Shown here piece by piece: positions 26,750 to 34,744 of a stretch of 34,744 bases of DNA (positions are counted from its first letter, which is position 1; every line of letters starts with the position of its first letter). A model generated the notes under the pieces. That model saw nothing but the letters and a program-made list of their open reading frames with translations, was not told where the DNA came from and ran no database searches. The DNA is from Akkermansiaceae bacterium (GTDB lineage: Bacteria; Verrucomicrobiota; Verrucomicrobiia; Verrucomicrobiales; Akkermansiaceae): positions 1 through 34,744 of the forward strand of contig CAIQXC010000600.1 in the NCBI GenBank assembly GCA_903875675.1. Reading direction: 5' to 3'. The position numbers were made by a program, and so were the translations under genes.

Positions 26750-27392
26750 ACTTGGCCTCTCGATGCATGTATTTGAGGATGGCCTCGCTGCGGGTCCGGA
26801 CCTGGAGTTTCCGATAGATATTGCCGAGGTGGAAGGCCACGGTATCGATGCGGATGCCCAGTTCACTCGCTATTTCCTTGTAGAAGAAACCTTTAACTAA
26901 CAGGTCGAGGGTTTCCTTTTCGCGCTGGGTCAGCTGAAAATCATCCCCCGGTTCGGGCACCGGCAGCTGGAAATGCTGCACCACCTTGCGGGCGATGGCA
27001 CTGGACATTGGCGCGCCACCGGCCAACACGTCATCGAGGGACTCTAGCAGCCGAGCATGCACATCGCGTTTCAAGACATAGCCGGAGGCCCCTGCGGCGA
27101 GCGCCTCAAAGACTTTGTCGGCATCCTCAAAAACCGTGACCATCAGAAATTGCGTGGCCGGACATTGCGGCTTGAGCTTTCTAACAAGCTCAATGCCGGA
27201 CATCCCGGGCAACTGGATATCGACAATAACCGCCTCCGGCGGATCCAAGAGGATGTCCTCAAGGGCCGATTCGGCGCGGACGTGGCAACCGACGACGGCC
27301 CAAGCGTCGGAGGCGGCAATGATTTCGAGGAACGATTCCCGGAACAGGGAATCGTCTTCGACGATGGCGACGCGGCGCGGGGTAGGTTGCAT
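26745..27392 (-). CDS. NarL/FixJ-family response regulator (receiver + LuxR-type HTH)
   Basis: VAIVEDDSLFRESF, VIVDIQLPGMSGIEL, C-terminal LTQREKETLDLLVKGFFYKEIASELGIRIDTVAFHLGNIYRKLQVRTRSEAILKY. Confidence 0.96.
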   Translation of the reverse strand: MQPTPRRVAIVEDDSLFRESFLEIIAASDAWAVVGCHVRAESALEDILLDPPEAVIVDIQLPGMSGIELVRKLKPQCPATQFLMVTVFEDADKVFEALAAGASGYVLKRDVHARLLESLDDVLAGGAPMSSAIARKVVQHFQLPVPEPGDDFQLTQREKETLDLLVKGFFYKEIASELGIRIDTVAFHLGNIYRKLQVRTRSEAILKYMHREAKS

Positions 27393-27401
27393 GGGATGAG
27401 A

Positions 27402-29945
27402 TCAGGGTAATGGATTTGAGTGCAGCGGACAGCGAAAAACCACGGAAGTGCCATGACCAAACACCGATTGGATTTCACAGGTACCATGGATTTCCACGGT
27501 GCGGGCGCTCAGGTTGCGCAAACCGTTGCCAGCCTTGGGATGAGCGGGATCAAAGCCGGCTCCCGTATCGGTGATGATCGCCACCAGGGTGTCGCCTTCG
27601 ACGGTGAGTTCCAGTGTGGCTTCGCAGGGGCCGGCATGCTTGAGGATATTGTGAAGGGCTTCCTTGACGATGAGTGAAAAATGGTGGCGGAAATCCGAGC
27701 GCAGCAGCAAGCCGGGCAGATCCATCGGTATCGCCAAACGCAAGGTGACGGGAGCGTCCCGAAAAATCTCCTGCGCCACACCCGACAAGTGGCTGGCAAG
27801 GTGCTCAAGGGTGTCGTTGGCGGGATTGACCGCCCACACCAGACCATCCATGGCCAGAACCAGATCGGAAGCGGCGGACTCCAAGCGCTGCACCTGACGA
27901 CTGGCCTGGGCCGAATCATGCTCGATGGCTTCGCGCACGACCGAGGCGGCGTGTTTCATCAGGGACACACGAGTGCCCAGATCGTCGTGCATGTCACGGG
28001 CAATGCGGGCTCGGTCCCTCTCAATCGCGTTGGCCTGCCTGATGGTGGCGATGCGGGCCCGGGCCCGGCGTCGGTAATTGCGAAATAACGCCCAGCCAAT
28101 GAACATGACCGCTGCCGCGGCGAGCAGGGGCAGAAACCACGCCTGTTGCCAAAACGGCTGGCGGATGACGATGGGAAACGCCAGTTGGCTGGTACCACCC
28201 AGCGGGCTATCAGCCACGGCGATGGCCCGAAAAGTATATTTTCCTGGGGGCACATTCAAGAAGGTGGAGCGCAGCAAGGAGCCGGAGATGACGTTGAATG
28301 CCTCCATCCAGGCCAAGCGAAACGTCTCGCCACCCGGCCCCGGCCGGACGCTTAGATTCTGGGTGCAAGTCCAAAATCCCGAGTGGTCTTGCTCGGCATC
28401 CAGCAGGCCGAGTTCGGGGCTGGCGCCTTGCATCACCCGGGCGATGGCTGGCTCGCTCCCGCCGCGGACCCAGCCGTCGGGGATGCCGCCGATTTGATCG
28501 GTGCGTTCCCCTTTGTCGAAACCGCCATTGGCCCACAGGTTCGCCTCGGGATTGCTGGAGCGCGTCAACGACAGGTCATCAATGACCCAGCAGCCGGTGG
28601 TATCCGGGGCACCTGAGGACATGACCACCCGGATGCGGCGGGAGTTTTCCGGGATAAACAGCGGCTCTATCCTCGGTGTGAGCCGTGAGTCCAAAACATC
28701 CCTGCCCCACCCCGAACTGGAACGAGTGGCAAAAAATTCGGTGCGGGCCAACAACTGGTCGTCTTGACCTATCATTTCAAACGTCAGCGTCATGCCGCTG
28801 GCAGCCGGATGCCAGTCCTCATCAAGACCATCAAGGCGGCATTTCACGGCAAGCGGATCGGCCTTTACGCCGACGGGAAAGCCGAAATCGAAATCCAAGC
28901 GGTGCAGCCCCGGCCCTAGAACCATCGGGGTTGCGTCCTGGCGCGGTGGCGCGATGCTATCATCCACAAACACCTGCCGCATCTTGAGCTCAGCCCGAGT
29001 CAACTGTCGATGGGCCGGCGTGAGTCGCGCCTCGGCCCGGGCCTTTGCCTCGGGGCTAACAAAGCAAAAATCATAGGGCCGCCTTGCGATGCGACTGATG
29101 CGCACCTCGTCGATGCTGCCCGGAAAATATTCAAACGGGCCGAGGTCGTTGAATTTTCCGGTGTTACCGATGGCGAAATCCCCGAGCTCACGGCGCAAGT
29201 CCGCCGACAGAGTGCCGCTGCCGATCTGATTGGCCGCCTCCGCTCCCGAACCCAAACGCGTCCAATAAAACCTGAGGTTGTTAGCCACGAATTTATTGCC
29301 GTCGTATGTGATGGCCACGTGGAACCAGTCGCGGGTATTGATGGCGTGTGGGCCGCTGGTCGGGATAGTTGCCAGCCCGCCGCCGCGGACTTCATCGCCG
29401 AAGAGCGGGACAAAGGACAGGAAGCCGGGTTTTTCGATCCGGAACAGGAACACCCGGTGATCGGAGGACTTGTGATCCATCGTGATGATATCCGCCGCGA
29501 ATCCCGGCGAGGCCGATGGCAGCATGTCGAGCTTAACGAGCGCTTCCATGGTGAAGGCACCGTCCTCACCCATCACCGGTATGGGTGTGCTCTCACCGCC
29601 GCCATCACTGATGCCAAGTTTCGGATTCGCCAATAAAATCGGACCGTATGGCCGATCCACACCTGGCTCGCTTTGAGCGGAATGCACGAAACGCACCGCC
29701 GTAGCGAACCCATCCAAGCCCGGCGCACCTCCCTGGGCCCCATTGAGCAGCCCCCACAGCAGGGTCGGTCTGCTGCCTAAATCTTGGAAGGGTGGAGCGG
29801 TCTCATCGAGGTGCCACAAGTGCAGCGTCTCAGGGTCCGCTGTGTAAGGAGTCGCCAGCGGTGCCGCCATCGACCATGCCGAACCGACGAGCAAGCAACC
29901 CGGCCATACCATCATCGCCAAGGCCCTGTGCATGCCATGGTTCAT
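27402..29945 (-). CDS. NarL-type sensor histidine kinase with periplasmic LamG (concanavalin-like) and beta-sandwich sensory region
   Basis: LamG-like segment (FTMEALVKLDML...DWFHVAITYDGNKFVANNLRFYW...FPGSIDEVRISRIARRP); Y_Y_Y-like FLNVPPGKYTFRAIAV...PFWQQAWF; TM; H-box RARIARDMHDDLGTRVSLMKHA; ATPase KEALHNILKHAG, DTGAGFD, GNGLRNLSAR. Start MNHGMHR at 29945; the ORF-track extension to 30077 translates repeat DNA. Confidence 0.92.
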   Translation of the reverse strand: MNHGMHRALAMMVWPGCLLVGSAWSMAAPLATPYTADPETLHLWHLDETAPPFQDLGSRPTLLWGLLNGAQGGAPGLDGFATAVRFVHSAQSEPGVDRPYGPILLANPKLGISDGGGESTPIPVMGEDGAFTMEALVKLDMLPSASPGFAADIITMDHKSSDHRVFLFRIEKPGFLSFVPLFGDEVRGGGLATIPTSGPHAINTRDWFHVAITYDGNKFVANNLRFYWTRLGSGAEAANQIGSGTLSADLRRELGDFAIGNTGKFNDLGPFEYFPGSIDEVRISRIARRPYDFCFVSPEAKARAEARLTPAHRQLTRAELKMRQVFVDDSIAPPRQDATPMVLGPGLHRLDFDFGFPVGVKADPLAVKCRLDGLDEDWHPAASGMTLTFEMIGQDDQLLARTEFFATRSSSGWGRDVLDSRLTPRIEPLFIPENSRRIRVVMSSGAPDTTGCWVIDDLSLTRSSNPEANLWANGGFDKGERTDQIGGIPDGWVRGGSEPAIARVMQGASPELGLLDAEQDHSGFWTCTQNLSVRPGPGGETFRLAWMEAFNVISGSLLRSTFLNVPPGKYTFRAIAVADSPLGGTSQLAFPIVIRQPFWQQAWFLPLLAAAAVMFIGWALFRNYRRRARARIATIRQANAIERDRARIARDMHDDLGTRVSLMKHAASVVREAIEHDSAQASRQVQRLESAASDLVLAMDGLVWAVNPANDTLEHLASHLSGVAQEIFRDAPVTLRLAIPMDLPGLLLRSDFRHHFSLIVKEALHNILKHAGPCEATLELTVEGDTLVAIITDTGAGFDPAHPKAGNGLRNLSARTVEIHGTCEIQSVFGHGTSVVFRCPLHSNPLP

Positions 29946-30020
29946 GATTTGGCTCCGTTCATCGGCAGGACTTTTAGTTCGGCCCGGCAGACGCGTCAAG
30001 TGAAGACAGACGAGTGTCTC

Positions 30021-30074
30021 CATCAAGGAAAGTGGGCATCTTGCCCACATCAAGGAGAGTGGGCATCTTGCCCA
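30021..30074. repeat. Two tandem 27-bp units (catcaaggaRagtgggcatcttgccca), each with a GTGGGCA-tct-TGCCCAC palindrome
   Basis: Units 30021-30047 and 30048-30074 differ at one base; palindromes at 30032-30048 and 30059-30075. Confidence 0.93.
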
Positions 30075-30171
30075 CATCTGCCCATGAGATGCGCAGTAAC
30101 AAGCCAGTCAATATCACCTCTACACTGCGCCCAGTGGGGCCGTAAAGATGGCTAAGTCATGCTTGGAAAAT

Positions 30172-30185
30172 CCACTGAGCAGTGG
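30172..30185 (-). terminator. Candidate rho-independent terminator CCACTG-ct-CAGTGG followed by ATTTTCC
   Basis: Located just downstream of the GH51 stop (30195) on the minus strand, followed by a short T-run. Confidence 0.5.
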
Positions 30186-30194
30186 CTCGCAAGA

Positions 30195-32588
30195 TCATTC
30201 CTTCTGCAACCTGAGCACGGTCACCGAATTGGCGGGAAACGTGTGGGTGAAACTCGGCGAGGCGTTAGAAATCTCGCCTTCGACGGGTGCCACCTTGGCT
30301 GGCTCCGCGATGGAATTCTCGTCCATCGCATTCTTGGAACTCAGCACAATCGCTTTGGCTCGGGCCGCGATTTTCTTAGCACCGTCCAGCTTGATGGTGG
30401 TGGCTTGGTCGCTGCTGGAAGCGTTGACGACCTTGAGGATGATCTCTCTGCCGTCGGCCGAGAGAGTTGAAGATACGTGAAGTGAGCGCACAGCGGGCCG
30501 CTCGGCTTTCTGGACGAGTTTGCCATCCAAATAACACTTCACACTGGAACCCATCACTTCCACCTTGATGTCATACCAGCGACCGGTCTCGACGTGGCCA
30601 TTTACGGTGGGGCTGCTGCCACCCGGCATCTCGATGCAATGCTTGGAATTCCCCCATCCGCCGATGTTCCACCAAGATTTTCCGGCTCCGCCATCCATCC
30701 CGAAAATCACCAGGAATCCCTCGTCGCCGCCAGTCTTGCGAGCCTTGAGCGTGTAGGTGTAGTTGCTCCAGCCAGGGTCGCCAGTGACGGCCCGGAAGTC
30801 TGTACCGCCAGCGGTCTGCCCTAACACCCCGCCGCTCACCTTCCACTCGCCGCCTTGAAGTTTCCAGCCTTTGGTGCCATCCGCAAAATCACACTTGAGC
30901 AGCGTATCATTGCCCCGCTGCACCTTGATATCCTTGTATTCAGCCTGTGTGTTCCATGTGCCCACCCCTACCATTCCTGTAATCGCATCAATCGTGTCCG
31001 ACGACTTGACATCGACGGGTAGAACAACGGCACCGCGGTGATCGGCAAACATTTTCTGCACATGATAGGACGGGATCCCATAAGCCTTCGCGCTATCGAA
31101 GTTGATCAAATCGGGGTTCCAGCGCTTGTGATTGATGTTGACAAACAGCGGCGCATACGAGGCGAGCACCACCACATCCGAGTTGCGCTCCAAACCCGTC
31201 ATGAACGCGGCCTCGCCGACGGCCCCACGCAAACTCCCCTGCCCCGTCCCCTCGGTCACCGCGTACTCACCTACAAATACCTTGAACTTGCTGCGATCAT
31301 AACTGTCGTACTTGTGCGAGTTGTTGATGAAAAATTCTGGATTGCTATAGTAATGCTCGTCCACAATGCCGATCTCTCGGTTAGAAGGCATGCCGCCCCA
31401 GACGTTGGCAATGAGTTGCATGTCCGGCCACTTGGCCTTGATCGCATCATGAAACAAGGCATAGCGCTCGTTGTATGCCGCACCACCGTTTTCGTTGCCA
31501 ATCTCCATCATCTTCAGGTGGAACGGCGCCGGATGGCCGGCCTTGGCACGCAGCGAACCCCATTTGCTGTCGGCCGGGCCGTTAGCATACTCGATGGCGT
31601 CGAGGGCGTCCTGGACGTATTCCTGCATCTGGTTCATGGGGACGGTTTCCCGGTGCGACATGCCGCAGTTGATGTCAAAAAGGGGTTCGGCACCGAGGTC
31701 TTCACACATCACCAGGTATTCATAATAACCGATGCCGTGGGTGGCCTTGTAACCCCAAATATTATTCTGAGTGCGCCGTTCCGAAATATCACCGATGGTC
31801 TGCTTCCAACGATAGGCTTCCTTCATCGTGTCCCCCTCAACCCAGCAACCACCGGGAAATCTCACAAATGCAGGCTTCAGCGCCACCAACATCTCAAAGA
31901 GGTCGCTGCGGAAACCATGACCTTTCCATGTCTTCTCCGGAAAAAGTGAAACCATGTCTAGCCAAAATGTGCCAGGCTTGCCGGAACTAATCACCAAACG
32001 CGCCTTCGGGTCGGTGGCCGCCGCCTTCAGCGATAATTTGTAGGGCTTCCACTCGGGCGTCAGGCCGTCAATTTGCCCGGTCGCGCACACCGCCCCGTCG
32101 GCAGCCTCCAGCGTGACCGTTAGAGGCCCGGCGAAATCCGCTCCGCCTCGGGCGTCCAGCGACAATTGATAGGTATCGTCCTTGATGACGGACATGCCAT
32201 AATAGCCGCTGTTGGCCACTCCCGCGCTGCCACTGCCAGTGACTGTGACCTTGAGCGAATGCGGGTTTTTGGCGCTCACTGGCTTGTCAGCCTCGACGGT
32301 CATTTCAGCCTTGGCGGTGCCGCCTGCCTTGATGGCCCAACTTTCCGGTTGGTCAGCATCCTCGAACGAGCGGTTCCTAACAAGCTCGGCGTACAGTCCG
32401 CCGTCAGCCGAGAGGTTGATATCCTCGAAGAAGATGCCCCAGAGCGTGGGACTCACCTTGATGCCGGGTTTATCAACGCTGACGCTGATGGTGGATTGCG
32501 CGGTGCATGCCGCAGCGCATGCCAGCAGGACGCTGGCGGTCCATGTTGCGGTGTTCTTCATTCCGGTGCGTTCGTATGGTTTTGACAT
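30195..32588 (-). CDS. Alpha-L-arabinofuranosidase-like protein (GH51-type) with inserted concanavalin/DUF1080-like domain
   Basis: GIFFEDINLSADGGLYAELVRNRSFE; acid/base LKMMEIGNENGGAAY; nucleophile region FKVFVGEYAV; signal peptide in MKNTATWTASVLLACAAACTAQ. Start may be 32588 or 32561; the ORF-track start is 32744. Confidence 0.9.
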   Translation of the reverse strand: MSKPYERTGMKNTATWTASVLLACAAACTAQSTISVSVDKPGIKVSPTLWGIFFEDINLSADGGLYAELVRNRSFEDADQPESWAIKAGGTAKAEMTVEADKPVSAKNPHSLKVTVTGSGSAGVANSGYYGMSVIKDDTYQLSLDARGGADFAGPLTVTLEAADGAVCATGQIDGLTPEWKPYKLSLKAAATDPKARLVISSGKPGTFWLDMVSLFPEKTWKGHGFRSDLFEMLVALKPAFVRFPGGCWVEGDTMKEAYRWKQTIGDISERRTQNNIWGYKATHGIGYYEYLVMCEDLGAEPLFDINCGMSHRETVPMNQMQEYVQDALDAIEYANGPADSKWGSLRAKAGHPAPFHLKMMEIGNENGGAAYNERYALFHDAIKAKWPDMQLIANVWGGMPSNREIGIVDEHYYSNPEFFINNSHKYDSYDRSKFKVFVGEYAVTEGTGQGSLRGAVGEAAFMTGLERNSDVVVLASYAPLFVNINHKRWNPDLINFDSAKAYGIPSYHVQKMFADHRGAVVLPVDVKSSDTIDAITGMVGVGTWNTQAEYKDIKVQRGNDTLLKCDFADGTKGWKLQGGEWKVSGGVLGQTAGGTDFRAVTGDPGWSNYTYTLKARKTGGDEGFLVIFGMDGGAGKSWWNIGGWGNSKHCIEMPGGSSPTVNGHVETGRWYDIKVEVMGSSVKCYLDGKLVQKAERPAVRSLHVSSTLSADGREIILKVVNASSSDQATTIKLDGAKKIAARAKAIVLSSKNAMDENSIAEPAKVAPVEGEISNASPSFTHTFPANSVTVLRLQKE

Positions 32589-32628
32589 AAGGTTCGGGGT
32601 TATGATGGATCGAGAGATGGGGACGGTT

Positions 32629-34744
32629 TCACTTGGCTTGGATGCGCAGGACGTTGACTGAATAAGGCGGCAGTGTGACTCGGAAACTCTTCGCGCAATG
32701 GTCCAAGGGCAACACCTGCGGCACGATGCGGTTAGGTGCATCAAGGGTGTTCTCGGCCTCCGGCTTATCGGCGCGAATGACGATATGCTGGCCGCTGGCA
32801 GCGACGCTGGTTACTCCGGCGAGTTGGATCGAGGCAACCAGCGGGGTGGCGTTGTAGTTGGTGGCCTTGACCACGACTGTGCTGTCCGTCTTCTGATAGC
32901 CGGAACTGGCAAAAAACGCCGGCAATACGTCCGCCTCAAGTTTGCTGACGCGTTTGCCGTCGAGCAGGGCCTCCGCCGAGTTATTCGTTAGGACAAGACT
33001 GATATCATACCAGCGCTCGTTGTCGATGGGGCCCTGAAGGTCGCCGCCGCCCTTGGTGGCAATGGTATTGGATGGGGTGCCCTGGATGGCAGAGAAGTGG
33101 TTTTGAGCGGCACCGTAGTTGCAGAACATGTAACGCTCCGGCCCGTCGGCATGGAAGAACATCAAAAATCCTTCGCTGCCACCGACCCGGCGTGCCTTGA
33201 CCGTGACGCGCCCGGACTTAAGCTTCTCCTTGAGGAACAAACTGATCGGGCCGCGAGTGGTGTCGGTTTGTTTGAGCACGCCATTCTCCGTTTTCCATTG
33301 GCCGATGCCCGGGGTTTCCCAGCGCTCCAGATTGGCGAAATCCTCGCTGAGCACGAGCTTGTTGTTGGCGTCATAGATGCGCAATTCCTTGAATTCATTG
33401 GCGGTATTCCATGAGCCGAGGCCGAACTTGCCTTCAAACAACGGTTGGGCAGGATCCGGCTTGGGCAACACTTCCACGGCTGTGGCCAGATTCACGTCGG
33501 GGCGGTTTTCGACGTAGGTCTTCTGCACCTGATAGGACGAGTGCACATAGCTGCGCGAGGAATCGAACTCGATGAGGTTCACGCCCCAACAACTGTTGTG
33601 GACGTTGACGAAGAGCGGCGCATAACTCGCCATCTTGACCAGATCGCCGTTGCGCTCCAACATCATCAGATAGACAGAGTCATCCATCGCCGAGCTCCAG
33701 TCGCCGCCACCGTGATGATGGGCGTATTCGCCGACATAGATCTTCCAAGGTTTTCGCGGGTATTTGTCGAAGTAATCAAAGTTGTTGCGGATCCAGCCCG
33801 ACGGCCGGTAGGAATGCTCGTCAACCACATCAATCGCCTCGTCGCCGGCCTTGGCGATGGCCGGCGGGTTGAGGCCGCTCCAGTACATGCTCATGATGAC
33901 GGTCATTTGCGGGTACTTCGCCTTGATCGCGGCCCGAAATTTCTTGTAGTAGTCGCCGTAGATCGCTGGCGGATGTTCGTTGCCAATTTCAATATATTTG
34001 AGGGGAAACGTCTTGGGATGGCCCATCTTGGCCCGCACCGCACCCCATTTTGAACTCACCGGACCGAGCGCGTATTCAATGGCATCAAGCGCCTGTTGGA
34101 TCACCGGGTCGAGTTGATCGACGGGCACGTTGTTGTCCGGATGAACGGTCATGCCGCAAAATGCCACATACATCGCGTCGGAGCCGATGTCCTCACAGAA
34201 TTGCAAGAATTCATGATAGCCGAAGCCATCGGTGGACCGGTATTGCCAATACCCCCACTGGCCGGGGCGTTCTTCCGGCGGGCACACCATCTTGCGCCAA
34301 TCCGGTGCCGATTCCCACGACAGGCCCTCCACATAACAACCACCGGGATAGCGGATGAACGACGGCTTGAGGGCCTCGAGATGCTTCGCCAAATCCACCC
34401 TCAGGCCATTGGGGCGGTTCTTGTAGGTCGGAGGAAACAACGACACCCAGTCCACCTGCAACTCACCGGTGCCGCGAAACGACAAAACAAAGCGCGCCTC
34501 AGGATCACTGGCCGTGGCTAGCAATTTTGCCGTTAGCTTCTGCCACGTATTGGCCGGGGAAATTTTTCCAAAATCGTGTTGGGCGAGCACCTTGCCATCC
34601 TTGGATTCGAGGGTGGCGGACACGGTGCCCTCGAAGGTGCCTGGGCGCAGGTACCATTTCAAATCATAACTGGTATTTGCCTGCACGGAGATCCCCCAGT
34701 AGCCACTGTTGATCAAGGTGCAGCGACCGGTGGACTCGCTGGGA
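32629..34744 (-). CDS. Second GH51-type alpha-L-arabinofuranosidase-like protein, 5' end truncated by window edge
   Basis: Same architecture as the neighbouring paralogue: FIRYPGGCYVEG, LKYIEIGNEHPPAIY, WKIYVGEYAHHH. The frame stays open past the TTG at 34716 to the window end (PSESTGRCTLINSGYWG), so 34716 is not the true start. Confidence 0.9.
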   Translation of the reverse strand, partial: PSESTGRCTLINSGYWGISVQANTSYDLKWYLRPGTFEGTVSATLESKDGKVLAQHDFGKISPANTWQKLTAKLLATASDPEARFVLSFRGTGELQVDWVSLFPPTYKNRPNGLRVDLAKHLEALKPSFIRYPGGCYVEGLSWESAPDWRKMVCPPEERPGQWGYWQYRSTDGFGYHEFLQFCEDIGSDAMYVAFCGMTVHPDNNVPVDQLDPVIQQALDAIEYALGPVSSKWGAVRAKMGHPKTFPLKYIEIGNEHPPAIYGDYYKKFRAAIKAKYPQMTVIMSMYWSGLNPPAIAKAGDEAIDVVDEHSYRPSGWIRNNFDYFDKYPRKPWKIYVGEYAHHHGGGDWSSAMDDSVYLMMLERNGDLVKMASYAPLFVNVHNSCWGVNLIEFDSSRSYVHSSYQVQKTYVENRPDVNLATAVEVLPKPDPAQPLFEGKFGLGSWNTANEFKELRIYDANNKLVLSEDFANLERWETPGIGQWKTENGVLKQTDTTRGPISLFLKEKLKSGRVTVKARRVGGSEGFLMFFHADGPERYMFCNYGAAQNHFSAIQGTPSNTIATKGGGDLQGPIDNERWYDISLVLTNNSAEALLDGKRVSKLEADVLPAFFASSGYQKTDSTVVVKATNYNATPLVASIQLAGVTSVAASGQHIVIRADKPEAENTLDAPNRIVPQVLPLDHCAKSFRVTLPPYSVNVLRIQAK

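Noticed and set aside
1-34744. Frequent GTTAG/CTAAC pentamers on both strands
   Set aside because: A rough tally (about 50-60) is close to what base composition predicts for a 60% GC sequence; not evidence of a motif without a genome-wide count.
34716-34744. ORF-track start of the last GH51 gene at 34716
   Set aside because: It is an internal TTG; the same frame remains open to the window edge and the catalytic N-terminus is missing, so the gene is truncated.

Overview
This GC-rich window looks like a Verrucomicrobiota-type chromosome segment. That lineage call is inferred from protein architecture only; no search was run. The main blocks are: (i) the 3' end of an unidentified + strand CDS; (ii) a minus-strand operon of seven genes (9403->278) in which all six junctions overlap. 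It encodes two PQQ-like beta-propeller proteins, an 88-aa Cys-rich protein, a Tat-type NHL propeller protein, a Tat-type polyferredoxin, a NapH/NosR-like membrane polyferredoxin, and a NuoE-TrxFd-NuoF-2[4Fe-4S] fusion. This is my best candidate for an under-described electron-transfer system; (iii) a giant secreted protein with 28 Kelch repeats arranged as a duplicated 14+14 module; (iv) a glycine-zipper lipoprotein, lpdA and tatA; (v) a PATR (autotransporter-associated repeat) adhesin-like protein divergent from a GH78 alpha-L-rhamnosidase, with a pair of inverted operator-like sites between them; (vi) a LamG-containing histidine kinase with its response regulator, and two tandem GH51-type arabinofuranosidases, the second cut by the window edge. 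Several palindromic or tandem DNA repeats are present. A GGGCA-N3-TGCCC core recurs at three loci, and one copy lies inside the Tat-ferredoxin coding sequence next to a 7 x 21-bp in-frame repeat. I saw no CRISPR array, rRNA, tRNA, transposase or phage gene.
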